Program-made: the position numbers and the translations under genes
In this document: piece after piece, positions 9,705 through 19,682 of the stretch
Position numbering within the stretch: position 1 is the stretch's first letter
Layout of the letters: every line of letters starts with the position of its first letter
Assembly (NCBI GenBank): GCA_003116975.1
Contig: BGKB01000017.1
Location: 1-64,000, forward strand
Direction: 5' to 3'
Origin: Aurantiochytrium sp. KH105
Taxonomy: Eukaryota; Sar; Bigyra; Thraustochytrida; Thraustochytriidae
DNA length: 64,000 nucleotides
The notes under the pieces: model-generated
Database searches by the model: none
Seen by the model: only the letters and a program-made list of their open reading frames with translations
What the model was told of the DNA's origin: nothing

Positions 9705-10862
9705 ATGCTGCGGGCGGCGGCGAGGCGCGCGGCGCCCGCGGGCGCCAAAGGTCTGCATGAGTCCGGCGTGCGGCTCATGGCGGCAGGCCTGCCGAGCGTC
9801 GGCGCCCGCGCGAACAACGGCGCTCGCGCGGAGGCGAGCATGGGCGTGCGACGCTTTGCGCGGCCTGTGCATCACGTCCCCAAGCGCGACCCTCCCTCGC
9901 CGCTGCCACAGCCGCACGGCACGGCGCCCTGGGAAAGGCCCGCGCACGTGGACGGCCGCATCAAGGAGGTGACCAAGGCCGACCTCAAGGTGCAGCGCCG
10001 CGTCGAGAAGAACCGCGGCAATAGGCCTGTGCGCATCAAGCCGATCAAGCCCGTGCGCCTGCACGACAAATTCATTTACTACGAGAAGAAGGGCCGTCTG
10101 GCGTCTCTGCAGGGTGCCGTGCTCCAGTACGCGCCCCAGCTCGACGGCGCGTGCGTCGCGGCCGCCCTGCGCGCGCTCGCCATTCGCAACCGGGAGCTTT
10201 CGCCCAACCACCGCCGCGTCTTTGGCATGCCGGAGCGCGTTCTCGACACGCTCACGTACGCGACGGACGTGCGCCTGCGCGAGAAGAACTTTCGGCCAAA
10301 GTATGTCGCCATGCTTCTCGACGGCATGGCCAAGCTCAAGATCAACCCTGCCGAGCATGCGCCCAATGGCGAGCCGCTCTCAGACCTTATTCGCGCAGAG
10401 GTAGAGGCCTCGGCGCCTCACACCAAGGCCATGTGGATCTCCGACATGGTCTGGGGCTGCCTTCGCCACGACATTCAGCTTTCGGACGAGGCCTTGCGTG
10501 CCTTTTGCAATAATTTTGCGGAGTCGCGCTTCAAGGGCATCAGCCACTTTCACGTGATTAGTGGCTTTCAGAACATGATCAAGATGGTCGAGCAGCGTGG
10601 TGGTTCTCGCGAGGAGGTCCGGGCTCTCATGCCGGACACCATGAGCAGCGCGCTCTGCGAGTCCATCACTTTCCGCAAGAATCTCAAGATTGCGCATATC
10701 GAGGTCTTGATGGATATCTTTGACTACCTCGACTTCAAGCTCGACCAACCGGCTGCCGTCTTTGTCGAGGAGCGCTTCGACGCCGTTGAACTTGACGAGG
10801 AGCATCCGCTATGGGAACGCCTCGCCGCTATGCGACCCCCATTAACCGAGGACAAACCTTAG
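9705..10862 (+). CDS. Predicted mitochondrial helical-repeat protein, function unknown
   Basis: A 385-residue protein starting MLRAAARRAAPAGAKG. The first 50 residues are rich in Arg, Ala and Gly with no acidic residue before His-Glu at about 17-19, like a mitochondrial presequence. A basic Pro-rich stretch follows (about 60-125, including VRIKPIKPVRLHDKF). The rest is a series of amphipathic helices, with segments such as SDMVWGCLRHDIQLSDEAL and HVISGFQNMIKM. Its appearance recalls the helical-hairpin arrays of FASTK/RAP or octotricopeptide-like organelle RNA-binding proteins, but no RAP domain or signature was recognised, so this is only a resemblance. The ATG at 9705 was chosen over the upstream in-frame sequence because it starts the presequence. 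Confidence 0.75.
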   Translation: MLRAAARRAAPAGAKGLHESGVRLMAAGLPSVGARANNGARAEASMGVRRFARPVHHVPKRDPPSPLPQPHGTAPWERPAHVDGRIKEVTKADLKVQRRVEKNRGNRPVRIKPIKPVRLHDKFIYYEKKGRLASLQGAVLQYAPQLDGACVAAALRALAIRNRELSPNHRRVFGMPERVLDTLTYATDVRLREKNFRPKYVAMLLDGMAKLKINPAEHAPNGEPLSDLIRAEVEASAPHTKAMWISDMVWGCLRHDIQLSDEALRAFCNNFAESRFKGISHFHVISGFQNMIKMVEQRGGSREEVRALMPDTMSSALCESITFRKNLKIAHIEVLMDIFDYLDFKLDQPAAVFVEERFDAVELDEEHPLWERLAAMRPPLTEDKP

Positions 10863-11054
10863 GTGCGTCAACTCTATCTAATCGACAACCAACCGGACCC
10901 CTTTTGTTTGTGAATCAATGCAGTGCAGAGAGCGTGTGTTTGGACTGATTTTGTATGACCTTGTTTGATTTCGTGGGGAACAAAATGAAAAGGAAGAAAA
11001 GAAAATAAGAGCAAAAGAAAGCCCTCAATAAGGAGGTTGGTTTGTGAGGAAGAC

Positions 11055-11400
11055 CTTACTTATACTGTCGTCAAGCAAAACCGTGCCTGTCCAAGTTCTC
11101 GGTTGTCGAGCTCTGGACTGTCAAATTCCGAGTTGTCGAGCTCTTGATTGCCAAGGTCTTGATTGCCAAGCTCTGGATTGTCGAGCTCTTAATTGTCGAA
11201 CTCTTGATTGTCAAGCTTTCAATCAATTGTCAAGCTCTTGATTGCCAAACTTTTGCAATTATGAAGCTCTTGATTGCCAAGCTCTGGTTCATCGAGCTCT
11301 TTATTGTCGAGCTTTCAGACATGGAGTTTAAATTGTCGAGTTCTTGATTGCGGAACTCTCGATTGCCAAGCTCTGGTGGATTGTCAAAATCTTGATCGTC
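11055..11400. repeat. Degenerate 15-bp minisatellite
   Basis: More than 20 diverged tandem copies of a unit close to ATTGTCGAGCTCTTG (variants with TTGCCAAG and CTCTGG). The period is about 15 bases, so open frames across it reflect the multiple-of-three period rather than a gene. The translation would be a Leu/Ile/Val/Asp-Cys repeat with no recognisable fold. Confidence 0.85.
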
Positions 11401-13442
11401 TCGTTGGATTCTTTTCTGTTTTGTTTTGTCAAGACCTTGATCGTTGACAAACCCTTGATCGACAGTGGCCTTTCATCGTGCTCAGCTCTTCTAATTGATC
11501 TATTCCCGGCAACCAACACCTTGACACAGGGGCCTCAACCTTGATCCTTGGAGGCCATCATCAGCACCACGCCCCGGCACGCAACGCTTTCTTCAACTAG
11601 GATTTGAAATAAAAACCAGGTCAACGAACGACTTGCAAGTTTGAATGTGAAAAGCAGCATTTGTCCGCCCACAGACAAATGAAATCAGGCCCAAAGTCTT
11701 ACTTATTTGAGGAGGTAGGCCTATAGGCCTGAGGCAATGGGCGAAAGAAAAACAAGGACAAGGACAGCAGGTTACGTACTGGTAGTATACATGATTATTG
11801 GCAAGTTGACGGGATGTGTGCGAGTCACCATGGTAGTAAACGAAAGGGCCGCAAGGGGAGCAAGAGACCTAAAGCAGACTTTTCCACAGCACGGATGCAG
11901 CCGCAGTTTGCCGCGTGACGAAACGCTGTATTTTGCCTGGCACGTGGTGGCGCACGCGCCCACACATGATCGCGGCGGGTGCATACCTTTTTCCTCAGCT
12001 CTACCTGCCATCCCTCCATGCGTCGCTCGTGCGGACGACGCAAGCCTTTCGCATCGTGCAGCCTCTTTCGGCTTTCGCTTGGCCGGAATGCAAGAGCTAA
12101 GCCCAAACCTAAACGAACATTTTTACCTCTCCCATCGGTCGCGTGCGCTCCGCCGCTCGCTCCTGCCAGTGCCGTGCCCTACCTTCCTCCCTCCCTCCCT
12201 CCCTCCCTCCCTCTCTCCTGCCGCCGCCCCTCCGCGCTGCGAGCGGCGCTGCCATCGACCCATGGCATGCTGATGCACGCTCGGCGGATGACGCAAGCCG
12301 CTTCGCAATTTCCGGATCAGATCTCGGCGGGCGTGCGCCGCGGGGTCACTGCGGACCTGCCGCGGCCCCTGCTTCTTTCACATCATATCCTTCAGAACAG
12401 CAAGAACTCCGCTCCACGCTGCTGCGCTGCGGCAGAAGCCCCCGCCCGCCGCCCACATTCTGCTGCCGCCGCCGCCGCTGCAGCCGCCCGCGACGGAGCC
12501 GGCCGGCCGAGGTCTCCCTGCGCGGCTCGCGGCTGCCTCCCGCACGCGGCTCCGCGCACGGACGCAGGCGGGCAACGCAGGGCGGCGGCTTCCGTCTTCG
12601 TCAGCGGCCTACGTCGGCGGCGGCGCGCGAGACTACGCATGCCCTTGCGTCATGCGCTCGCAGGTAGCCGCCGCGGGCCTAGCGTTTCCGCTGGCGCCGC
12701 GCCTAGGCCCCCCGCGCGCACGCTATCGCCGCGATACCGTACAGCCAAGACCGCCGCAGACGTCGGCCCTCTCCCTCTCTCTGCCGGCGGCCGCAGGCCA
12801 GCGGCGGGCGGAGCGGAGGAAGAAGGGGAGAGCGCGCAGGCGCAGCGGGAGGGCGGCCGCAGAGCAGAGCAGAGCAGAGCAGAGCGCGGCACAGCGCAGC
12901 GCAGCGCGGAGCGGAGCAGAGTTTTGGGGTTGCAGGACCGCGTTACCGCCCCTTTATGAGGCGGCGAAGTGAGCGGCTGCGGGAATGGGTGTGGGAGCGG
13001 CTGCGGGAGGGGCGAGTACGCAAGCACGATGCGAGCGAGAGAAAGACGCTGCCGCGAATCAAGAAGGTAGGCGCGCTGCGAGGCGCGGCGGCGGAGCGGA
13101 GCGAGGGAGAGGGAGAGGGAGAGAGAGGGAGACGTCGCCGCGGCGGGGCCTGGCCTGGCCTGGCCTGGCCTGGCTTGGTTTGGCTTGGTCGGCGCGGCCT
13201 TGTCCGGGCGTGCAGCTAGGTTGTTAGAGTTGGATTTGGATTTTCTTCTTACCCCGGAAAGTGTTGGTCGGTGTTCTTTGTTTTGATTTTTTCGAAAAAT
13301 TTGGAGGTTGGTTCTCTTGGCTCTCTGTCAGGCGGTCCACCCGCCAGGCCGCCCCGGCCTCTCCACTCCGCTCCGCGTATACTTACGTCCGTACGTACAA
13401 ACATCCTGCCCGCCGCGCCGGCGAGGGTTTGCTCAGCCTGAA

Positions 13443-13492
13443 GCGATGCGATGCGATGCGATGCGATGCGACGCGACGCGACGCGACGCGAC
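13443..13492. repeat. Compound pentanucleotide array (GCGAT)n(GACGC)n
   Basis: About five GCGAT units pass directly into about five CGACG units, differing by a single T-to-C change. This is consistent with expansion of a mutated unit. Confidence 0.9.
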
Positions 13493-14894
13493 ACGAGTCA
13501 CTGGTTCGCGCTGTGGCTGTGACTTGCTTGCTTGCTTTCTTGCTTTCTTTCTTTCTTTCTTTCTTTCACACGCTAGCACCAACGAAAGAAGATCGGCTCC
13601 GGCAGGCTAAAAAAGGTTGGCGGCGATGACGGCATGCACGCCCGCTGCCACGTTGGCGCTCGCTGGTGCTGCTGGTGCTGCTGCTGCTGCAGGTTTGGTT
13701 TGCCACGAGGTCGGCGGCGTCCCGCTGGCGCTGGCGCTTCCAGTCCGCGTGGATATTATGCTATAACTGGATGGATTCATCGAGGAACTTGAAAGAATGA
13801 TGGTTGGATGCTTTTTATTTTTTAGGTCCACAGCGGGAAGCAGGAGCGCGTGAATCTGCCGCCATCTGCATACGTCTGCATCTTATCGCATCGCATGCAT
13901 GCATCGCTCGCACGGGCAGCCACAGACGGACGAACGGGCGGCCGGGCAGCCAGGCACCAGCCAGAGGGCCCAGAGAGAGCGCCTCTCGCACGCGCCGCAC
14001 TGCGTGCATCGCTCGCAGTGCAGACAGACCTTGATCCCCGCGCGGATCTCCGCGAGCCCGAAACGAAGAGCGCCGTACGGGCCCATCCATCATAGCATAG
14101 CGCGCTCGCCTGCCTGTCTGCAGCTGCTATCGCGTACAGACTCCTGCCTGGCCACCATTCCCGCGCACCTCTTCGGCACGATCGAGGCCCCCGGCGCCGC
14201 GACGATCGCCGCCGCCGCGGCGCTGGCGGCGGCCCTGGCGCTCGCGCTGGCGGCCGCCGCGGGCGTCTGGCCCTGGCGCGCGCGGGCGTCGCAGGAGGAG
14301 CGGCAGCGGCTGCTCGCCGCCCAAGAAGAGCTCGCCGGCCACGAAGAGCGAGAAGGAGGAGGAGGCGCGCAAGGCGAGCTCGAAAGAGAAGAGCCCGAGC
14401 GCGAGGACCAGGCGCGTTCCAAGGCGCGTTCTCTTCCGGAGGCGCGTTCCAGCTGCGGCGGCGGGGCGGGCTGCGGGGCGGGCTGCGGGGCGGGCGCGCG
14501 CAGAGGGGACGCGCGCGCGGAGGCGGAGGGGGCCGGGCGGGAGCGGCTGCTGCTGCGGGGCGCCCGGGGCGCAGGTGTGGCGCGCGCGACGACGGAGGCG
14601 ACGACGCCAGCGGCCGCGACGACAAGGCCGGCGGCGTCGGCGGCGGGCGGAAGGCGCCGCGCGGAGCAGGAGAAGGCGCAGGAGCAGGGCCGGGAGCGGG
14701 AGCGGGGAGAGCAGCGGGCGGCCGAGCCCGAGGCAGAACCCGATCGAGATCCAGAGCTAGCAGAGGCCGGCCGCGAGCCCGAGCCCGCGCCGCAGATCAC
14801 TAGTACCGCTGCGGAATCACAGCAGCAGCAGCAGCAGCAGCAGCAGCGGCAGCAGCAACGAGAGGGAGATAAAGAAAAAAAAGCGGCAGAGACG

Positions 14895-17800
14895 ATGGCG
14901 CTCCGTGTCAAGACGAACAAGAAGCCATGCTGGGAGATGACCAAGGAGGAGCTGACCAGCGGCAAGACCGAGGTGTTCAACTATGAGGAACTCCTCGAGT
15001 TCGCAGAGGGCGACATTGCCAAGGTCTTCGGACCCGAGTTCGCCGTCATCGACAAGTACCCGCGCCGCGTGCGTCTGCCCGCCCGCGAGTACCTGCTCGT
15101 GACCCGCGTCACCCTCATGGACGCCGAGGTCAACAACTACCGCGTCGGCGCCCGCATGGTCACCGAGTACGATCTCCCCGTCAACGGAGAGCTCTCCGAG
15201 GGCGGAGACTGCCCCTGGGCCGTCCTGGTCGAGAGTGGCCAGTGCGATCTCATGCTCATCTCCTACATGGGCATTGACTTCCAGAACCAGGGCGACCGCG
15301 TCTACCGCCTGCTCAACACCACGCTCACCTTTTACGGCGTGGCCCACGAGGGCGAGACCCTCGAGTACGACATTCGCGTCACCGGCTTCGCCAAGCGTCT
15401 CGACGGCGGCATCTCCATGTTCTTCTTCGAGTACGACTGCTACGTCAACGGCCGCCTCCTCATCGAGATGCGCGACGGCTGCGCCGGCTTCTTCACCAAC
15501 GAGGAGCTCGAGGCCGGCAAGGGTGTCGTCTTCACCCGCGGCGACCTCGCCGCCCGCGCCAAGATCCCAAAGCAGGACGTTTCCCCCTACGCCGTCGCTC
15601 CCTGCCTCCACAAGACCAAGCTCAACGAAAAGGAGATGCAGACCCTCGTCGACAAGGACTGGGCATCCGTCTTTGGCTCCAAGAACGGCATGCCGGAAAT
15701 CAACTACAAACTCTGCGCGCGCAAGATGCTCATGATTGACCGCGTCACCAGCATCGACCACAAGGGCGGTGTCTACGGCCTCGGTCAGCTCGTCGGTGAG
15801 AAGATCCTCGAGCGCGACCACTGGTACTTTCCCTGCCACTTTGTCAAGGATCAGGTCATGGCCGGATCCCTCGTCTCCGACGGCTGCAGCCAGATGCTCA
15901 AGATGTACATGATCTGGCTCGGCCTCCACCTCACCACCGGACCCTTTGACTTCCGCCCGGTCAACGGCCACCCCAACAAGGTCCGCTGCCGCGGCCAAAT
16001 CTCCCCGCACAAGGGCAAGCTCGTCTACGTCATGGAGATCAAGGAGATGGGCTTCGACGAGGACAACGACCCGTACGCCATTGCCGACGTCAACATCATT
16101 GATGTCGACTACGAAAAGGGCCAGGACTTCAGCCTCGACCGCATCAGCGACTACGGCAAGGGTGACCTCAACAAGAAGATCGTCGTCGACTTCAAGGGCA
16201 TTGCTCTCAAGATGCAGAAGCGCTCCACCAACAAGAACCCCTCCAAGGTTCAGCCCGTCTTTGCCAACGGCGCCGCCACCGTCGGCCCCGAGGCCTCCAA
16301 GGCTTCCTCCGGCGCCAGCGCCGCCCCGGCCAAGCCTGCCTTCAGCGCCGATGTTCTTGCGCCCAAGCCCGTTGCCCTTCCCGAGCACATCCTCAAGGGC
16401 GACGCCCTCGCCCCGAAGGAGATGTCCTGGCACCCCATGGCCCGCATCCCGGGCAACCCTACGCCCTCTTTTGCGCCCTCGGCCTACAAGCCGCGCAACA
16501 TCGCCTTTACGCCCTTCCCCGGCAACCCCAACGATAACGACCACACCCCGGGCAAGATGCCGCTCACCTGGTTCAACATGGCCGAGTTCATGGCCGGCAA
16601 GGTCAGCATGTGCCTCGGCCCCGAGTTTGCCAAGTTCGACAACTCGAACACCAGCCGCAGCCCCGCATGGGACCTCGCTCTCGTCACCCGCGCCGTGTCC
16701 GTGTCTGACCTCAAGCACGTCAACTACCGCAACATCGACCTCGACCCCTCCAAGGGTACCATGGTTGGCGAGTTCGACTGCCCCGCGGACGCCTGGTTCT
16801 ACAAGGGCGCCTGCAACGATGCCCACATGCCGTACTCGATCCTCATGGAGATCGCCCTCCAGACCTCGGGTGTGCTCACCTCGGTGCTCAAGGCGCCCCT
16901 GACCATGGAGAAGGACGACATTCTCTTCCGCAACCTCGACGCCAACGCCGAGTTCGTGCGCGCCGACCTCGACTACCGCGGCAAGACCATCCGCAACGTC
17001 ACCAAGTGCACTGGCTACAGCATGCTCGGCGAGATGGGCGTCCACCGCTTCACCTTTGAGCTCTACGTCGATGATGTGCTCTTTTACAAGGGCTCGACCT
17101 CGTTCGGCTGGTTCGTGCCCGAGGTCTTTGCCGCCCAGGCCGGCCTCGACAACGGCCGCAAGTCGGAGCCCTGGTTCATTGAGAACAAGGTTCCGGCCTC
17201 GCAGGTCTCCTCCTTTGACGTGCGCCCCAACGGCAGCGGCCGCACCGCCATCTTCGCCAACGCCCCCAGCGGCGCCCAGCTCAACCGCCGCACGGACCAG
17301 GGCCAGTACCTCGACGCCGTCGACATTGTCCCCGGCAGCGGCAAGAAGAGCCTTGGCTACGCCCATGGTTCCAAGATGGTCAACCCGAACGACTGGTTCT
17401 TCTCGTGCCACTTTTGGTTTGACTCGGTCATGCCCGGAAGTCTCGGTGTCGAGTCCATGTTCCAGCTCGTCGAGGCCATCGCCGCCCACGAAGATCTTGC
17501 CGGCAAGCACGGCATTGCCAACCCCACCTTTGTGCACGCCCCGGGCAAGATCAGCTGGAAGTACCGCGGCCAGCTCACGCCCAAGAGCAAGAAGATGGAC
17601 TCGGAGGTCCACATCGTGTCCGTGGACGCCCACGATGGCGTTGTTGACCTCGTCGCCGACGGCTTCCTCTGGGCCGACAGCCTCCGCGTCTACTCGGTGA
17701 GCAACATTCGCGTGCGCATCGCCTCGGGTGAGGCCCCTGCCGCCGCCTCCTCCGCTGCCTCTGTGGGCTCCTCGGCTTCGTCCGTCGAGCGCACGCGCTC

Positions 17801-19391
17801 GAGCCCCGCTGTCGCCTCCGGCCCGGCCCAGACCATCGACCTCAAGCAGCTCAAGACCGAGCTCCTCGAGCTCGATGCCCCGCTCTACCTCTCGCAGGAC
17901 CCGACCAGCGGCCAGCTCAAGAAGCACACCGACGTGGCCTCCGGCCAGGCCACCATTGTGCAGCCCTGCACGCTCGGCGACCTCGGTGACCGCTCCTTCA
18001 TGGAGACCTACGGCGTCGTGGCCCCGCTGTACACGGGCGCCATGGCCAAGGGCATCGCCTCGGCAGACCTCGTCATCGCCGCCGGCAAGCGCAAGATCCT
18101 CGGCTCCTTTGGCGCCGGCGGCCTCCCCATGCACCACGTGCGCGCCGCTGTCGAGAAGATCCAGGCCGCCCTGCCCCAGGGCCCCTACGCCGTCAACCTC
18201 ATCCACTCGCCCTTTGACAGCAACCTTGAGAAGGGCAACGTTGATCTCTTCCTCGAGAAGGGCGTCACTGTGGTGGAGGCCTCGGCATTCATGACCCTCA
18301 CCCCGCAGGTCGTGCGCTACCGCGCCGCCGGCCTCTCGCGCAACGCCGACGGTTCGGTCAACATCCGCAACCGCATCATCGGCAAGGTCTCGCGCACCGA
18401 GCTCGCCGAGATGTTCATCCGCCCGGCCCCGGAGCACCTCCTCGAGAAGCTCATCGCCTCGGGCGAGATCACCCAGGAGCAGGCCGAGCTCGCGCGCCGC
18501 GTCCCCGTTGCCGACGATATCGCCGTCGAGGCTGACTCGGGCGGCCACACCGACAACCGCCCCATCCACGTCATCCTCCCGCTCATCATCAACCTCCGCA
18601 ACCGCCTGCACCGCGAGTGCGGCTACCCCGCGCACCTTCGCGTCCGCGTTGGCGCCGGCGGTGGCGTCGGCTGCCCGCAGGCCGCCGCCGCCGCGCTCAC
18701 CATGGGCGCCGCCTTCATCGTCACCGGCACTGTCAACCAGGTCGCCAAGCAGTCCGGCACCTGCGACAACGTGCGCAAGCAGCTCTCGCAGGCCACCTAC
18801 TCGGACATCTGCATGGCCCCGGCCGCCGACATGTTCGAGGAGGGCGTCAAGCTCCAGGTCCTCAAGAAGGGAACCATGTTCCCCTCGCGCGCCAACAAGC
18901 TCTACGAGCTCTTTTGCAAGTACGACTCCTTCGACTCTATGCCCCCTGCCGAGCTCGAGCGCATCGAGAAGCGCATCTTCAAGCGCGCACTCCAGGAGGT
19001 CTGGGAGGAGACCAAGGACTTTTACATTAACGGTCTCAAGAACCCGGAGAAGATCCAGCGCGCCGAGCACGACCCCAAGCTCAAGATGTCGCTCTGCTTC
19101 CGCTGGTACCTTGGTCTTGCCAGCCGCTGGGCCAACATGGGCGCCCCGGATCGCGTCATGGACTACCAGGTCTGGTGTGGCCCGGCCATTGGCGCCTTCA
19201 ACGACTTCATCAAGGGCACCTACCTCGACCCCGCTGTCTCCAACGAGTACCCCTGTGTCGTCCAGATCAACCTGCAAATCCTCCGCGGAGCCTGCTACCT
19301 GCGCCGTCTCAACGCCCTGCGCAACGACCCGCGCATTGACCTCGAGACCGAGGATGCTGCCTTTGTCTACGAGCCCACCAACGCGCTCTAA
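14895..19391 (+). CDS. pfaC: PUFA synthase subunit C (DH-DH-ER)
   Basis: A 1498-residue subunit of the PKS-like polyunsaturated fatty acid synthase that makes DHA and DPA in the cytosol. The start MALRVKTNKKPCWEM and overall length match the Schizochytrium subunit C (about 1500 residues). Domains: a FabA-like dehydratase region (about 1-450) with catalytic-type His315 and Asp 14 residues on (CHFVKDQVMAGSLVSD); a second FabA-like region (about 515-945) with CHFWFDSVMPGSLGVE at about 839, where Glu replaces the Asp; Ala/Ser-rich linkers near 455-490 and 945-980; and a PfaD-type flavin enoyl reductase (about 990-1498) with a glycine-rich nucleotide-binding loop near 1254. Dehydratases act on 3-hydroxyacyl-ACP and the reductase on enoyl-ACP. 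Subunits A and B are not in this window. Codon use is strongly GC-ending. The frame is open 332 codons upstream of this ATG. Confidence 0.97.
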   Translation: MALRVKTNKKPCWEMTKEELTSGKTEVFNYEELLEFAEGDIAKVFGPEFAVIDKYPRRVRLPAREYLLVTRVTLMDAEVNNYRVGARMVTEYDLPVNGELSEGGDCPWAVLVESGQCDLMLISYMGIDFQNQGDRVYRLLNTTLTFYGVAHEGETLEYDIRVTGFAKRLDGGISMFFFEYDCYVNGRLLIEMRDGCAGFFTNEELEAGKGVVFTRGDLAARAKIPKQDVSPYAVAPCLHKTKLNEKEMQTLVDKDWASVFGSKNGMPEINYKLCARKMLMIDRVTSIDHKGGVYGLGQLVGEKILERDHWYFPCHFVKDQVMAGSLVSDGCSQMLKMYMIWLGLHLTTGPFDFRPVNGHPNKVRCRGQISPHKGKLVYVMEIKEMGFDEDNDPYAIADVNIIDVDYEKGQDFSLDRISDYGKGDLNKKIVVDFKGIALKMQKRSTNKNPSKVQPVFANGAATVGPEASKASSGASAAPAKPAFSADVLAPKPVALPEHILKGDALAPKEMSWHPMARIPGNPTPSFAPSAYKPRNIAFTPFPGNPNDNDHTPGKMPLTWFNMAEFMAGKVSMCLGPEFAKFDNSNTSRSPAWDLALVTRAVSVSDLKHVNYRNIDLDPSKGTMVGEFDCPADAWFYKGACNDAHMPYSILMEIALQTSGVLTSVLKAPLTMEKDDILFRNLDANAEFVRADLDYRGKTIRNVTKCTGYSMLGEMGVHRFTFELYVDDVLFYKGSTSFGWFVPEVFAAQAGLDNGRKSEPWFIENKVPASQVSSFDVRPNGSGRTAIFANAPSGAQLNRRTDQGQYLDAVDIVPGSGKKSLGYAHGSKMVNPNDWFFSCHFWFDSVMPGSLGVESMFQLVEAIAAHEDLAGKHGIANPTFVHAPGKISWKYRGQLTPKSKKMDSEVHIVSVDAHDGVVDLVADGFLWADSLRVYSVSNIRVRIASGEAPAAASSAASVGSSASSVERTRSSPAVASGPAQTIDLKQLKTELLELDAPLYLSQDPTSGQLKKHTDVASGQATIVQPCTLGDLGDRSFMETYGVVAPLYTGAMAKGIASADLVIAAGKRKILGSFGAGGLPMHHVRAAVEKIQAALPQGPYAVNLIHSPFDSNLEKGNVDLFLEKGVTVVEASAFMTLTPQVVRYRAAGLSRNADGSVNIRNRIIGKVSRTELAEMFIRPAPEHLLEKLIASGEITQEQAELARRVPVADDIAVEADSGGHTDNRPIHVILPLIINLRNRLHRECGYPAHLRVRVGAGGGVGCPQAAAAALTMGAAFIVTGTVNQVAKQSGTCDNVRKQLSQATYSDICMAPAADMFEEGVKLQVLKKGTMFPSRANKLYELFCKYDSFDSMPPAELERIEKRIFKRALQEVWEETKDFYINGLKNPEKIQRAEHDPKLKMSLCFRWYLGLASRWANMGAPDRVMDYQVWCGPAIGAFNDFIKGTYLDPAVSNEYPCVVQINLQILRGACYLRRLNALRNDPRIDLETEDAAFVYEPTNAL

Positions 19392-19682
19392 GAAAGTGAA
19401 CCTTGTCCTAACCCGACACCGAAAGGCGGGAGGGGGCGGGCTAAAAGATCGTAATACATAGTATGTTTTTCCTACTCTTTGTGTTTGTCTTTTTTCGTTT
19501 GAACGCATTCTTGCCACTTGTCTTGGCTTGATTGCTTTGCTGCTTGGTCAGCAGACGGCCCAAACAAGGGGGAAAAAAAAAATCATTCATGGCACAGATA
19601 AGAAAAAGAAAAAGTTCGTTCGGTCGACCGCCGTCTTCAGAAAGCAAGAGAAATACTCGCTCTCACTCTCTCGCTCGCGTTC
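19392..19682. other. Short intergenic region, convergent 3' ends
   Basis: Lies between the PUFA synthase stop and the stop of the minus-strand coiled-coil gene. Its last part (about 19610-19682) is homologous to about 22190-22250, marking one edge of the tandem duplication. Confidence 0.7.

Larger units (their letters stand above)
10863..14894. other. Long intergenic region upstream of the PUFA synthase gene
   Basis: About 4 kb without a supported gene. It contains the 15-bp minisatellite (11055-11400), a small hairpin (8-bp stem, 11658-11665 with 11674-11681), a 14-bp perfect palindrome (11717-11730), CCTC repeats (about 12184-12213), AGAGC repeats (about 12861-12883), CTGGC repeats (about 13147-13175), GCGAT/GACGC pentamers (13443-13492) and TTTC repeats (about 13540-13566). 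From about 13899 the PUFA synthase frame is already open, but the translation is Ala/Arg/Glu low-complexity and is most likely a long 5' leader. A CAG-rich run (about 14819-14856) lies just before the start codon. Confidence 0.7.

Noticed and set aside
11658-11730. Small hairpin and palindrome, considered as a tRNA or snRNA gene
   Set aside because: No cloverleaf, no A/B-box pair, no U-snRNA core sequence; stems are too short to call a structured RNA.
11737-12273. 178-codon plus-strand open frame upstream of the PUFA synthase gene
   Set aside because: Ends in a Leu-Pro-Pro-Ser repeat made by CCTC microsatellite; no domain, no GC-ending codon preference.
14817-19517. 1566-codon open frame on the minus strand across the PUFA synthase gene
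   Set aside because: It mirrors the strongly GC-ending codons of subunit C on the plus strand; the translation is Val/Ala/Gly/Asp-rich with no domain, whereas the plus strand encodes a recognised enzyme.
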